Shown piece after piece: positions 34,730 to 47,707 of a stretch of 64,000 nt of DNA (the stretch's first letter is position 1; each line of letters opens with the position of its first letter). The stretch lies in assembly GCF_020360975.1 (NCBI RefSeq), contig NW_025408675.1:744001-808000 (forward strand), given 5' to 3'. Source of the DNA: Hirsutella rhossiliensis (Eukaryota > Ascomycota > Sordariomycetes > Hypocreales > Ophiocordycipitaceae). Made by a program: the position numbers and the translations under genes. Below the pieces are notes generated by a model. The model ran no database searches and was not told the DNA's origin. It saw only the letters and a program-made list of their open reading frames with translations.

Positions 34730-36921
34730 AATCTATACCTTTAGTAATATATAGGAATAAGAGAAAGTATAGGATAAGCTATAGACCCTTACTTAGTAAA
34801 AGGGGTAGTCCTTTAAGGAGTTCTTACTAAAATTTAAAGAGACCTTAACTTAAGCGGCGGGTAATACTACTTAAGATAATAGCGCTAAGCTTACCTAGCT
34901 ATAGAACTTAATCTCCTTAGTACTTTAAGAGCTACTTATCTTTATTATAATACCCTTTACTTATAAGGGCTATATAGCCTACCTTATAAAGGTAGCCTAA
35001 GGATATAAGTAAACGCTATACTTTTAAAAGCTATATAAGCGCTTAGCCTTAAGTAGGACTAATAAGCTAGATAGTTCCTCCTTACTTAACCTATTTATAC
35101 CTAGGCCTGCTCTTAAGTTAGCGGTCGATATAGATAGCGACGTTTAGATAGTAGCTATATATCTTATAAAGTATAGTAATAATAAGACCTTAGCCGCTTT
35201 ACTAGCGGTATAGTTTAATAAAACGGCTAAGTAAGTACCTATAAGAATATACCCTTATATTCCTATTTTACTATTATAAAGAAATAATAAGTATAGGGAG
35301 GCTTTATAAAATAAGCTAGTAAAAAGAGGCTTTATAATATAGTTTAAGGGAATAACCCTTAAAAGATAAAGACCTTTACTAGATATCTATACCTTCTTCT
35401 AAAAAAGCGTTAAGATAAACATCCTTATAAATAAAAATATATATAAAATATATAAGTTAATTATAAGTAGAACGGATACCCTATTTCCTATTTTAGCCTA
35501 GCGGTTCTAAAGATATCCGCGATATAAGAATAGGTAGGGCATAGAACATTCTAGTTAAATCTACTACTTATACTAGAACCTATAGTCTTACGTTAACTAT
35601 TACGCTATAATTAAACCACCTACTAAGTTAGGAAGATATACTATAGATAGAGCTTTTTAAGTACTATAGAATATACTAGAAAGCTAACTAATTAGTCTAC
35701 TAGTAGGCGAGCAATAGTCTATAAAAGATAAAGGATTTCCCTAAGAGTAGTAGATAGAATAAGTAAGTTTATAAGTATCTTTTATAACGCTATTCTTTTA
35801 ATATATTATTTAGCCCTTTATATACTTATTATAAATTCCGGACGAAATCCTACCCTATACTCCTTCGACCGATCTTTCTACTTACGTTATTAATTACCTA
35901 ATTCTATACTTATTACTTATACCTTCTTATAGTACCTTATAAGGAAATTAATAAATAATATAAAGAGGGCTACTATATATATTATAGTATAAGTATATAT
36001 ATAGTTAGGTCTTACCCTTACCTTTTAGTAAGGAGGCTAATAAAGATATAGGTTACCTATACTTTATTAAAATCTAATAATAAGGGAGATAAAGGAACCT
36101 TTACTATATATAAAGTAAAGGAAGAAGCTTAGCTTTAGTATAAAGGTAGGCCCTAGAGCTTAGTAAGCTAATACTAGCTAAGGAGGACCTAGTAAAGTAT
36201 ATTAAAAAAGAACCTACTTTAATACTAGTTATTATTAACTAAACTTACTTCTTCTTTACTTTTATAAATAAAAGTTATTAGTATTATACTATAATTAATA
36301 AAGTAAAAGCCCTTAAGCTATACTTATTAATAAAGAAGATTTACCTTAGGTATATAAAGGGCGCTTTAACTATAATAAAAGGCGCGGTTATTAAAGGTAT
36401 TACTTAGGTAACTATAAATATTAATAGCCCCTTATAGCTATTAATAGTATATATAGTCCCTTAGCTTAAGTTTCCCTTAATTCTTAGAAAGCTATAGTTA
36501 ATATATATAAAGTTATATTTAATACTATATAAAGAGAGGCTATAGTTTAGCTTTATATAGTCCTAGGTTTAGTATAGCGGTAAGGAGAGAGCGCTAAATA
36601 CCTTACTTAACTTATAAGACGCTTAAGAAGTCTTAGCCTTAGTATTTATGTATATAATATAGTAAATCTATAAGTAAAAGGGGCTAGCTATAGCTATAGT
36701 ATTAATCTATATAGTTAGCTTAGTAGATATTAAAAAAGCGCTATAATTAATATACTTTATATTAAAAAAAAAGCTATAGTAAGCTATCTTACTATAGTTT
36801 TATAACCTACTACTATTCTTTTAAAAGAGTAAGGCTAATAAGTTAAACCCTTATAAGCTAAGCGTAGACTACTTAATACTACTTTATATAAAGGATAATA
36901 GTAAAGAGCTTCCCTTATTAT
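34730..36921 (+). mobile_element. Gypsy family C, copy C1, right part (gag-protease region)
   Basis: Continues C1 after element A. It aligns with 45780-47160 and 47708-47825 of C2 without the G insertion (C1 keeps the empty G site near 36808). C1 also has about 700 bp (about 35230-35940) that I could not place in C2. It stops before RT at 36921, where A' begins, so C1 lacks pol. All frames are broken by TAA/TAG. Confidence 0.75.
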
Positions 36922-37178
36922 TATAAGGGAATACGTATTACGGTATAATTAGTTAGGTAGTAGAGATAGCTAAAGGTACTACGCTATATATATTATATTC
37001 TCTTTATTATAAGACTAAAGCTTATAAAAAGAGGGATTTCTCCTCTTTAATCGGAGTAGCGAGTAGTCTATAATATATAAGCGGGGTAGGTATAATTCCC
37101 TACTAATACCCTACTAATATATTAGTACTATATACTTAAGTGCTTTATTAGCCTATACTTCTTAATAGCGCTCTTATA
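36922..37178 (-). repeat. LTR of A' (257 bp), left
   Basis: Inverted copy of the A LTR, beginning TATAAGGG and ending CTCTTATA on the plus strand. Confidence 0.93.
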
Positions 37179-37559
37179 ATTATCTCCCTTTTTATATAAA
37201 CGTCTTAGCTATATCTTTAATATATATTACTTTCGCTATACTATATATATTTAGTTAAGAAGAGAGGTAGTTTCGGTTATATATTATACGTATACGCCTA
37301 TATAAGTATACGTTAGTCTATACTCTATAATATTAATAGTTATTATACTAGCGGTTACCGCTAAGTAACCGTTATAGTATCGCTTATATATCGGCCGCGT
37401 AACTATAATATAAAGAGTATACGTATATATCTCTTACTTCTTTTATTTTCTTTTCTTCTTTAACTCTTCTACTTATAATTACTATAAAGTTTTATACCTT
37501 TTTTTATTAATCCCTTATACCTTTTTATATTACTTTTTATCGATAATTTATTAATAATA

Positions 37560-39160
37560 ATACTTTCTACGCTAAAAAAGATAAAGAACTATAACGCCGA
37601 TTTCCTATGCCGTATATAAGAGTAGGTAGCGGCGGGTTTACCTTTAAAGTATAAGCGATTAGCCTAGAAGTCTTATAGCGACGTTAGTTCCCTTTTAGTA
37701 AAGAAAGCTAAGAAAGGTATAAGGGAATCCTAGTCTTAAGAGACTTCTAGTCTAAGACCTAACGTTAGCGAAGGTCGTGCCCTTATTACCCCGCCGAGTA
37801 CCTTAACTCTAACTACTAATAAGCCTACCTTTATAGGCCTAGAAACTTATAAATCTATTACCCCCGTTAGCGATATTAATACTAGCGAGGAGATCGTACT
37901 TAGGCGCTCTTAGGTAAGTACTAATAACCTAGCTACTCTATCTTAATAGGGCGGCTCTAGCTAATAAGAGATTATCGCTTAAGCCGCTCCTTAAAATAAG
38001 TAGGCCGATATTAACGACAAGGCTTAGCTAAATAAGGGTTAAGACTATCTTAATACCTAGCTAAATAAGGGCTAAGATAACGATAATAGTAATAATAGAG
38101 ATAGCCGCGATCTAACTCCTTTTACCGATAAACCTAAGAATAGCGGCGCTAGAGATAAGGGTACCTAAGCGGCGGTATAAGGCAGTCGCGCTCCTATAAA
38201 GAAGCGTACTTAATCTAAGGCTAAAGCCCGCTTAGTTAGGGCTTATAAGGTAGTCCTTTATAAGCTCTAGTATATATATTATTTTAGGACGGTCGTTAAG
38301 GAGTATAGTATAACTAAGCCTAAGCCTATTAAGGTGCTCTTAATTAGCTATATTTTCTTAGGGGTTTCCTTAATATACTATAAGTAGTACTATAGATATA
38401 CCGCGACCTATAACTAGGTAAGTTTCCCCTTAACTTTAAATATTATAATTAATAAGCTAATCCTTCTTAAGGCCGCTACTCTTATATTTAATAACTAGGC
38501 TAATATAGTCGCTATTATTAAGTACCTATATAAGCTTAATAAGCTAAAGACTAGTAATAAGGATACTAAGGATAATAGCTTAAACGTAGGCGTACTTATT
38601 TTTAAGAAGGCTAATTAGCGCTATCTCGCTATTATAGTATAGTATTTAGCTAAGGCTTTTAACGCTACTAAGATAGCCTATTATAAGTCCTTTAAGACTA
38701 TAGGTATATAGAAGTCTACTATTATAAGTTTTATCTAACCTTTTTATTAGCGACTACTTAATAATATATTAAGTCGAGTATACTAACTACTATACGTTAA
38801 TTAATAAGCGCCGCGAGCTTATTATTTACCTTAACCTTACGCCCTTATTTAATATTGCCTATATAAGCCTAAAGTACTAGGCCTAGGAATCCCGGTTAAA
38901 ACTCCGCTTTATCGATAGTAATATAGGCTATACTTCGTAGTAATACGCTTTACTATTTACTAAGGCTAAGGTAAGTACTATATTAATAAAGATAGGTCTT
39001 AACGCGGAGGATAAGGAAGGAGTAAAGGATAGGGTAGTTTTAGTATTTCTAGAAGTATTTAGTATAGCGGAGGGGGCGCCTTAATTAGTTCCCGCTACGC
39101 TAGTAAAGAAGAGGGGTAGTTAGAAGTAATAGATAGGTTTTATCTTTCTTTTATTTAGCT
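37560..39160 (+). pseudogene. Antisense accessory ORF of A', about 530 codons, RIP-inactivated
   Basis: Plus strand, opposite to pol of A'. I could read one frame without a shift from an ATA (ATG before RIP) at 37560 to beyond 38900. Its only stops are TAA and TAG, each explained by CAA/CAG to TAR. Features in order: KKIKNYNADFL N-terminus; Ser/Thr/Gln-rich middle; a short tandem repeat LNKGQD (about 38030-38085); a basic patch KKRTxSKAKAR (about 38200-38230); a conserved-looking region with LQYIYYFRTVVKEY and YYRYTATYN; then ANIVAIIKYLYKLNKLK; and a Gly/Ser/Arg-rich tail. No known domain is recognised. The second copy in A supports constraint in the ancestor. The exact stop is uncertain. Confidence 0.7.
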
Positions 39161-39179
39161 ATAACTATCCTTCTTTCCT

Positions 39180-42100
39180 TTATTGTTAGGGCCTTAGTAA
39201 AGTTATAGTTTAGTTTTATTTTCCTTAATAATATTTAATAGGTAGTATAGATAGTTTTCCTTATTCTCTTATTTTACTATTTTATATATAGTTATAGGAC
39301 GTTTAAGCATACTAATACGTTAATAAGTTAGTAGCGATTTAATAGGGATTTATTACTAATTTAATAGCGTCTCCCTACGCTAATAAGTTTCCCTACCTTA
39401 CTTAGTCTTACGCTTCTTTTTCTTAGTTAAGTAAGTAGTATATTCTTTAATAAGGTCTTAGCTATTTACTATATCTTTAGCCTTAACCTATTAGTTATAC
39501 TTAGCTAGCTATCCTTTCTATTTAATAAGGAAAAAGGTATCGCCCTTAGATCTCTTTTAGTCTTTAATCTCTTAGACTTTTTATTTACCTTTATTATCTT
39601 CTAAGTCTAGTATTAGTAGGGTTTCGCTATCTTTATAAGTACCTTTACGCTCCTTTTAAGGCTTTAAGAGACTAATATAGAAAACGTTATAGAAGCGTAA
39701 GTACTTTTTAGGGAGTATAAGATAATATACTTACTTTTTAATAGCTTATAAGACCTAAAACGGTCTAATATACTTAAGTAAGAGTTTCCTTTTTTCGTCC
39801 TTAAGGTATAAGTTCTTTATCGATAATACTATAAGGTCTCTTACTTTTAGTATAAGCGGTTAGTACCTTAAATTATAGTATTTTACTTACGATTTAATAG
39901 CCTTTCCCTAATATTCCTTAAGCCTTTTTTATAGCTTTTATAGCCTAGTAACTCTTACTCTTACTTTAGGTACCCCCCTTTAAATAATATCGTCCTTAGT
40001 ATTAATATAAAAGTTTAGTTAATAACCTATTAACGCTTTATTAAGTAATAACTTAGTTATTACGTTCTTTATATTATTATATATAAATTAAATAATATAT
40101 AAGAGTAACGCTTAGTTAGTTTATTCTAAGTTAATAAAGTATCTTAAGTAGTACTATATAGCTTAGTTTATTTATTCTATTTACCTATTAGTTTATAAGT
40201 AAAATACGGTTAATAGCCTATATTTTACTTATAATATAAAATAGAGATCTAACTAAAACTTACTTATAAATAAGGACCTTTTATTTAAGATAATGCTTTT
40301 CGGAGGTCTATATACTAATTTAACTTAGTAATAGAATAATTCTACTAGCTTTAAGGCTATTATTATCTTAGAGATAAGAAAGAAAAAGCAATACTTAGTA
40401 TATTAGTCTATAATTACTAAGATCGTATTAATATCTTATTTATTATACTATACTTTAGGTAGACCTATAGTAAAGTCTATTAATAATTCTTCTTATAATT
40501 ATATAGGATATAATAACGATTATATAGTATTATAAGGGTAATACCTCTTAGATACTTTACCTTAATATACTAAGTATAACTAAATATATTTATTTATATC
40601 TTTTATTATTTTATCTTAGTAAAAGTTCCTTATTAATAGTTTACTAATATATTAAGAGCTAAAGTATCCTATTAATAAATCGTTATAAAAGAGCTATATT
40701 AGCTCTTTACTATAAAGCTACCTTTAAAAGTACTATAATATAACCCTTTTATAATAGTAGTTTATTTAAGTATATTAATTAAAAACCCTTCCTTTTTAAA
40801 AAGTCTTTAGTCTCCTTTAGCTTACTAATCGCTATATTAACCGACTAAGTGCGTTTTAGTAACTCTAGTAATAGTTCTAGAACTTCTACTATATAAACCT
40901 TTATATAGTAAGCCGCTTCTTTAATAGTCTTCCTTAAAAGTAACTATTTATAACTAGCTCTCTCTTTAGCTTAATTAGCTAATCGTTTAGGTCTCGCGCT
41001 TAAATTATTATAGTTTTACTATAAATAAGCTTATATATTTTCCTTATATAAAAGCACTTTACTATACTTATATTAACTTAAGGTTAAGTATCTTTTTACT
41101 TATAAAAACGCCTTATTATTTCTTTATATAAATATAGTATTAATAGTAGCTAGCTTCGCTTATAGCTTTAGTAATAGTTTTATAGATAAGGGCTTCTCGC
41201 CCTTATATCTAGGTATTCTTAATAGCGCGTTTACTAAGTTTAATTTACTTATATAATACTTAATTATAAAGTTAAATAGTACTAAATATATATACTATCT
41301 TACTTACTTCCTATTTAAGGAGGTCTAGTATATAAACGTCTAAAGGTTATAGTAGTTTAATAATACCTTTACTTTATACGCTACCCCTTTAACGTAATAT
41401 TACTAGTATTTAAATAACTTAATAATAGTAAATAGTTCTTAGTTTAAAATACTATAATTAAGTTTAGCTCTAGTAAACTTCCTTAATTAAAATACGATTA
41501 GATAATAACGTCCTTTATTATTAAGTTAAGAAATAATCCTTACTATTATAAATTATAATATATCTATTTTAATATAAATACGTTTTTCTAGATCGTAATA
41601 TTAAAGGAGTAAGGCTCCTTAAAAAGTATCCTTAAGAGCCTAAAACGCTACCCTTTTAGTAAGGTTTAGCTCTATACTCCTTAGCTTCTTTTTATTTTTA
41701 CTCCCCTTTAATAATATAGTTAAGGGCGCTATAACTCTTAAGTACCTATATATAAATTATTAGTAAAAATTATAGAACTTAAGGAAAACCTAAATATTAT
41801 AGTAGGTTATAGGTTTAGGCTATTAAGCTATTACCTCTACCTATTAAAGGTTTATTAATACCCTATTAATAGATAATATAAACCTAAGGAACTTAACTAA
41901 CTATTAATAGAAGATATACTTTAATAGTTTTATATAGAGCTCTATAGCCCTTAGCCTTTTTATTACTTATCCTAAGTATTTAGTATATTCTTCTTTTATT
42001 TTAAAGTATATAAGGATATTATTAAGGTAAACTATATAGATTATATTTATAAGCCCCTTAAGTACTTAATAGATATAGCTTTAAAATATAGCTAGTACGT

Positions 42101-44472
42101 TAATAAGTCTAAAGGGTATTACTAGGTATTTAAAATATTTATAATACGTATAAAAAGCGGTTTTTTATTTATCTTCTTCTTAAATTTAAATATATTAATA
42201 TATATTCTATATATTAATCTTAGAAAAATACTTAGCTCCTTAATAGTAGTTAATAATCTCTAAAATAAAAGGTAAAGGGTACTAATTTTTTTATATAACC
42301 TAATTAAGTCCTTAGTAGTCTATATATAGCTATAAGGTACTATCCTTTTTTAAAATAAAAAGGATAAGCGCTTTAGCTAGGCTCTTTAACTCCTAGATTA
42401 TTTTCTTTTTTATCGCGTCTTAGATCTAGTCGCGTAATACTTAGAGTTCCCTTTATAATAGAGGGTAAATCGGTCTATAAGGAGGTTCTATATTAAGGAT
42501 TAAATTAATTAAGTAATCTATTCCCTTTTTAGCTAGTAATAAATTAGATTTATTAGCTAAGAAGGTATCTTTAAACCTATAAAAAGTTAGTACGATTTTA
42601 GCTTATTCTTCCTATAAAATCCCTTTATCTTTATCTTTATTTAATAGCGGGATTAGCTTAAGATTAAGCGCTATTATATATACCCTTACCTTATTTTTAT
42701 ATTCCTAAAGGAATCTATAGGGATTTTATAAGGTTTCGCTACTTAGTTAATACTTAAACTACTATTATTATTTCTATAAGATAATATAGATATATTTATC
42801 CTCTAAGGTAGTAACTAATAAAAGGATTAATACTTAATCGTTTAGCGTTAACTTATTAGTATTAATATAGAAATAAGTAATTATCTTTTTAATACCTTTT
42901 ATATTTATTATTTAAAGCGGTACTAACTATACTTTATACTCCCTTACCTTACTATTATTAAGCCTTAATAACTTAAGGTATAATAGCGCTACTTATGGTA
43001 ATCCTTACTATTAAGTAAAGTATATATTTATAAGGTTAACGGTACTATAAGTATCTAAGTATATAGGGACTTTAGTAGGGTTTCGCCTTAATATTATTAT
43101 AAGAGTTTTAAGTAACTATCTTATAAGTATTAAGTTTACTAAGGGAGAAGCGTTTACCTTAATATCTTACCTTTTCTTTATTTTATAGTATTAAGTCTAA
43201 GAGTTTTTATTAAAGTTTCTACCTTTAAAAAATTAGTATATTCTATAAATAGGTATCCTAGCTTATTATATTAGAAATATATAATTCCTAATTAAGTAAA
43301 AGATCCTCTTCTTTAATAACGTCCCTTAGTTCGGCCTTTAATAAGTATATTACTAGCTTACTAGTTATTAGTTAAATTAGTAGTATTTCCTTAACGATTT
43401 AGCCTAGCTTATCGACTTCTTTAATTCCTTCCCTTATATATACTACCTTAAGGTATAGTACTACTTTTATTCTTAGTTCCTTTAAAGGTAAAAGTAGTAT
43501 TAATATATTGCCTCTTATTAATAGTAGTATCTTAATATTATTAAGCGACTTATATAAGCTCTTTTTATTAGTAAGTATAAATAGGTATCGAATAAAGGTT
43601 AATTTAGTCTTAAAGTTATAGCTTTAGCTTAGCGAAAAATATAAGAGTATATACCTTTTTTAATAAGCGTTTAAAATACCTCTTTAAGGAGTTAAGGTAT
43701 AAGCTAAACTCTAAGGGGAACTAGCCTTCTTATTAGTAAGCCTCCTTTAATTATATCGCTAATAATATCTCCTTATTTATAGTATCCTTAATTAAGATAA
43801 GTATTTATTCTTTAAAGTATACCTAATCTATATTATATTTAGTTCGGTTAATCGGCGTTTATTCTTTAAGGTATTAGCGCTATCTTACTTTATAGTCGCT
43901 ATATATATAATCTACTATATAGAGGATCTTTATTTTATCGCAATAAAAGCATTTAAGCGCTACCTTAAAAGCGTCCTTTAAATTATAAGTTTAGTTTAAA
44001 CGTTTCTATATATTAGTAGGTTAAGATAATTAAGCGATATTTTTAATCTTAACCTTACTACCGCGACTACTATCTAATTTAAGGGAGTAGGACTATCGAC
44101 GCTTTCTTAAATAGATAGCGATAGCGCTAGTACGTTTAGTAATTTTCTCTTTTAATTATATAACGTAGTCTTATAGGCGTTTCGTCTCCTTTAGCTCTTT
44201 AATACGCGCTTATAAGGCCGTAAGCTTTTCTTTATAAGTTAACGGTCTTATACTTATAGGTAGCGATATCTTTAATATAGTTAGAATATTATCTATAATA
44301 AGGGTCTATTCTAAGGATATATCTTTTAGTTCTTTATCTCTTAAGTAAATACCTAATATATATAATAAAGAGGCCTTAACTAGTTAACTACTATATCGCG
44401 CTATAGGAGCGTTATATAGTCTTCTTTAAGTAGCTATCTTTACTAAGTAACTAAAAAAGAAGCTTTAAAAAT
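39180..44472 (-). pseudogene. gag-pol relic of A'
   Basis: Reverse-complement counterpart of 19340-24260 with the same domain order and similar RIP damage. Both copies have lost all long frames. The RT block is around 42.0-42.5 kb and the integrase around 40.3-40.8 kb. Confidence 0.8.
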
Positions 44473-44729
44473 TATAAGGGAATATATATTACGGTATAAT
44501 TAGTTAGGTAGTAGAGATAGCTAGAGGTACTACGCTATATATATTATATCCTCCTCGTCGTAAGACTAAAGCTTATAAGAAGAAGGATTTCTCCTCTTTA
44601 TTTAAAGTAGCGAGTAGTCTATAATATATAAGTAGGGTAGGCACGATTCCCTATTAATACCCTACCGATATATTAGTACTATATACCTAAGTGCTTTATT
44701 AGCCTATACCTCCTAGTAGCGCTCTTATA
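44473..44729 (-). repeat. LTR of A' (257 bp), right
   Basis: Second LTR of A', equal in length to the first. It is followed by family C sequence that matches 18602 onward, not by the continuation of C1. Confidence 0.93.
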
Positions 44730-44785
44730 CTTAGTACTAATAGCTATAGTAATAAGTAAAAGAGCTATACTAGTAATACTTATAG

Positions 44786-45352
44786 TATAAGGAACGGTAT
44801 TCCTATTATAAATAAAGTAGCTATAATATACTCTCCTAATTATATAAGCTAATAAGTAGTATATTAATTATAAATAAAATCTTATATTATAGAGTAAGAA
44901 TCGCTTATTATTTTATATATTATTATATATTAAACGGGCTACTAGTTATCGTATAATAGGAATCGAAGAAATAAAGCTAGCTTAAAATACTAGCTAAGAC
45001 CTCTTAAAAATACTAGTATAACTAACCTCCTTTAAATATAAATATTAGTAGAACTAAGATACTTCTTAATATACTTAAGGTATTACTAAATTCCTTAGTC
45101 TTAGGGCTATATAGTAGCTTAAATCTAGTCTTAAAAGGTTCTTTTATTTAGTAATAATTATCTATATAAGATAGTATATCTACTAGTAGATAAAGAGAGG
45201 ATAATTAACTTTAATACCTCTTCTATATACTAATATATTACTAATAAATTCTATTAAAAATCCTACCTTATACTCCTTCTTCTCTTTTATTATATAGTCT
45301 TATATAACTCCTTAATTTCCTAAAATTCCGCTTTTACTTATATACCTTAAGA
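44786..45352 (+). mobile_element. D1: 567-bp solo LTR or MITE-like element
   Basis: Begins TATAAGGAACGG and ends ACCTTAAGA. Flanked by tatag / tataa (44781-44785, 45353-45357); the empty site in C1 near 18650 reads tataa. No coding capacity. Confidence 0.85.
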
Positions 45353-47160
45353 TATAAAAAGAAGCTTAGTAATAATAAGATAAATAAGCTTAATTTATAA
45401 AGCTATTTTACTAGATATTATAAGACCTAGACTAATAAGTAACTTTACGCTAAATCCTTAATACCTTATTAACGCTAGCGCTAATAAATACGCCCTTTAC
45501 TACTAAGAGGTTTAAGCGTAAGGCGGCCCTTAATAGATAGAAGCTACTACCTTAGCTTACCTAAGATAGTTAGTTAAAGACCTTTTACTTCTTCCTTAAC
45601 TACTTAATAGTAAAATATTATATTAATAAGAAATAAGGCCTTAATAGCTATAAGGAGATAGCTTAGTTCTTACTCCTCTATATATTACTAGAACCTTAGA
45701 TATAGTAAGTAGCGGGCTTTTAAAAGTAGGGCGGTCTTAAGAGGGTAAAAGACCCCTAAGTATTCTTTAACTACTTAGTTTATACCTTTAGTAATATATA
45801 GGAATAAGAAAAGGTATAGGATAGGCTATAGACCTTTACTTAGTAAAAGGGGTAGTCTTTTAAGGAGTTCTTACTAGAATTTAAAGAGACCCTAACTTAG
45901 GCGGCGGGTAATACTACTTAGGAGGACGGCGCTAAGCTTACTTAGCTATAAAACTTAATCTCTTTAGTGCTTTAGGAGCTACTTATCCTTATTATAATAC
46001 CTTCTACCTACGAGGGCTATATAGCCCGCTTTATAAAGGTAGCTTAAGGATATAAGTAAACGCTACGCTTTTAAAAGCTATATAAGCGCTTAGCCTTAAG
46101 TAGGACTAATAGGCTAGATAGTTCCTTCCTACTTAACCTATTTATACCTAGGCCCGCTCCTAAGTTAGCGGTCGATATAAACGGCGATATTTAGATAGCG
46201 GCTATATACCTTAAGGGGCGCGGTAATAATAAGACCCTAGCTGCTTTATTAATAGCGTAGTTTAATAAGATAGCTAAGTAAGTACCTTATAAGGAAATTA
46301 GTAAATAATATAAAGAGGGCTACTATATATATTATAGCGTAAGTATATATATAGTTAGGTCTTACCCTTACCTTTTAATAAGGAGGCTAGTAAAGATATA
46401 GGTTACTTATACCTTATTAAAATCTAATAATAAGAGAGATAAGGGAACCTTTACTATATATAAAGTAAAAGGAAAAGCTTAGCTTTAATATAAAAGCAGG
46501 CCCTAGAGCTTAGTAAGCTAATATTAGCTAAGAAGGACCTAGTAAGGTATATTAAAGAAGAACTTACTTTAATACTAGTTATTATTAACTAAACTTACTT
46601 CCTCTTTACTTTTATAGATAAGGGTTATTAATATTACGCTATAATTAATAAAGTAAAAGCCCTTAAGCTATACTTGCTAATAGAGAAGATTTACCTTAAG
46701 CGTATAAAGGGCGCCTTAGCTATAATAAAAAGTATAGTTATTAAAAGTATTACTTAAGTAGCTATAAAGGTTAATAGCCTCCTATAGCTACTAGTAGTAT
46801 ATATAGTCTCTTAGCTTAAGTTTCCCTTAATTTTTAAGAAGCTATAGTTAATATATATAAAGTTATATTTAGTACTATATAAAGGGAGGCTATATTTTAG
46901 CCCTATATAGTTCTAGGTCTAGTATTATAATAAGAAGGGAGCGCTAAACGCCCTACCTAACTTATAAGACGCTTAGGAAGTCTTAGCCTTAGTATTTATA
47001 GGTATAATATAGTAAATCTATAGGTAGAAGGAGCTAGCTATAGCTATAGCGTTAATTTATATAGTTAGCTTAGTAGATATTAAGAAAGCGCTATAACTAA
47101 AGTGCTTTATATTAAAAGAGAAGCTATAGTAAGCTATCTTACCGCGGTTTTATAACCTAC

Positions 47161-47329
47161 TATTATAAAGTAGACCTAAGAGGGCATAGGCTATAGTCGC
47201 GCTACTACCCCCCTCTACTACGTACGGCGTATTATACGTATACGATAAAAGGTAACGAATTAACTAAGCTGCCTAGCTTATTAATTAACTATACTTATTA
47301 ACTATCTAGGCAACGCCTAGACTCTTATA
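47161..47329 (+). repeat. Left 169-bp LTR of G
   Basis: Direct repeat of 47539-47707; most differences are transitions. Confidence 0.9.
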
Positions 47330-47538
47330 TATAGTTTCTTCCCGCGCTCTCTTCTATTACTCCCTTAGTTAATAGGCTATTACCCCTAGGTACTGCACTA
47401 CTTATTAGCCTAGGTTAAGATCCCCCGCTGCCTACGCTATATATACGCCTCTAGGCTACGGCGCCCGTATATATACGCGCCTATCTAGCCTTACGTATAG
47501 GGACTTAAACCTATAACTAGTAGGTAGCTTAGTTAATA

Positions 47539-47707
47539 TATTATAGAGTAAACCTAAGAGGGTATAGGCTATAGTCGCGCTACTACCCCCCTCTACTATA
47601 TACGGCGTATTATACGTACGTAATAAAAGGTAACGAATTAACTAAGCTGCTTAGCTTATTAATTAACTATACTTATTAACTATCTAGGCAACGCCTAGAC
47701 TCTTATA
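47539..47707 (+). repeat. Right 169-bp LTR of G
   Basis: Direct repeat of 47161-47329, ending GACTCTTATA and followed by cctac. Confidence 0.9.

Larger units (their letters stand above)
36922..44729 (-). mobile_element. LTR retrotransposon A', inverted second copy of A
   Basis: LTRs at 36922-37178 and 44473-44729 (257 bp each) are the reverse complement of the A LTRs. The 7.8-kb internal region is A in reverse, without B. Pol is on the minus strand; the RT loop region is near 42010-42030. The flanks attat (36917-36921) and cttag (44730-44734) do not match, and the two sides belong to different positions of family C, so the ends were rearranged after insertion. Confidence 0.9.
47161..47707 (+). 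mobile_element. G: 547-bp miniature LTR element (TRIM)
   Basis: Two 169-bp direct LTRs (47161-47329 and 47539-47707) enclose 209 bp without coding capacity. The target duplication cctac is at 47156-47160 and 47708-47712, and the C1 copy has the uninterrupted site. Size, direct terminal repeats and a 5-bp duplication fit terminal-repeat retrotransposons in miniature. It is RIP-mutated, but CpG-rich parts survive. Strand is nominal. Confidence 0.88.

Noticed and set aside
47500..47535. tRNA T-arm-like sequence in the interior of G
   Set aside because: The reverse complement has a ggtttaagtccc core, but the loop is one base too long and no full cloverleaf is visible; kept only as a hint in the TRIM finding.
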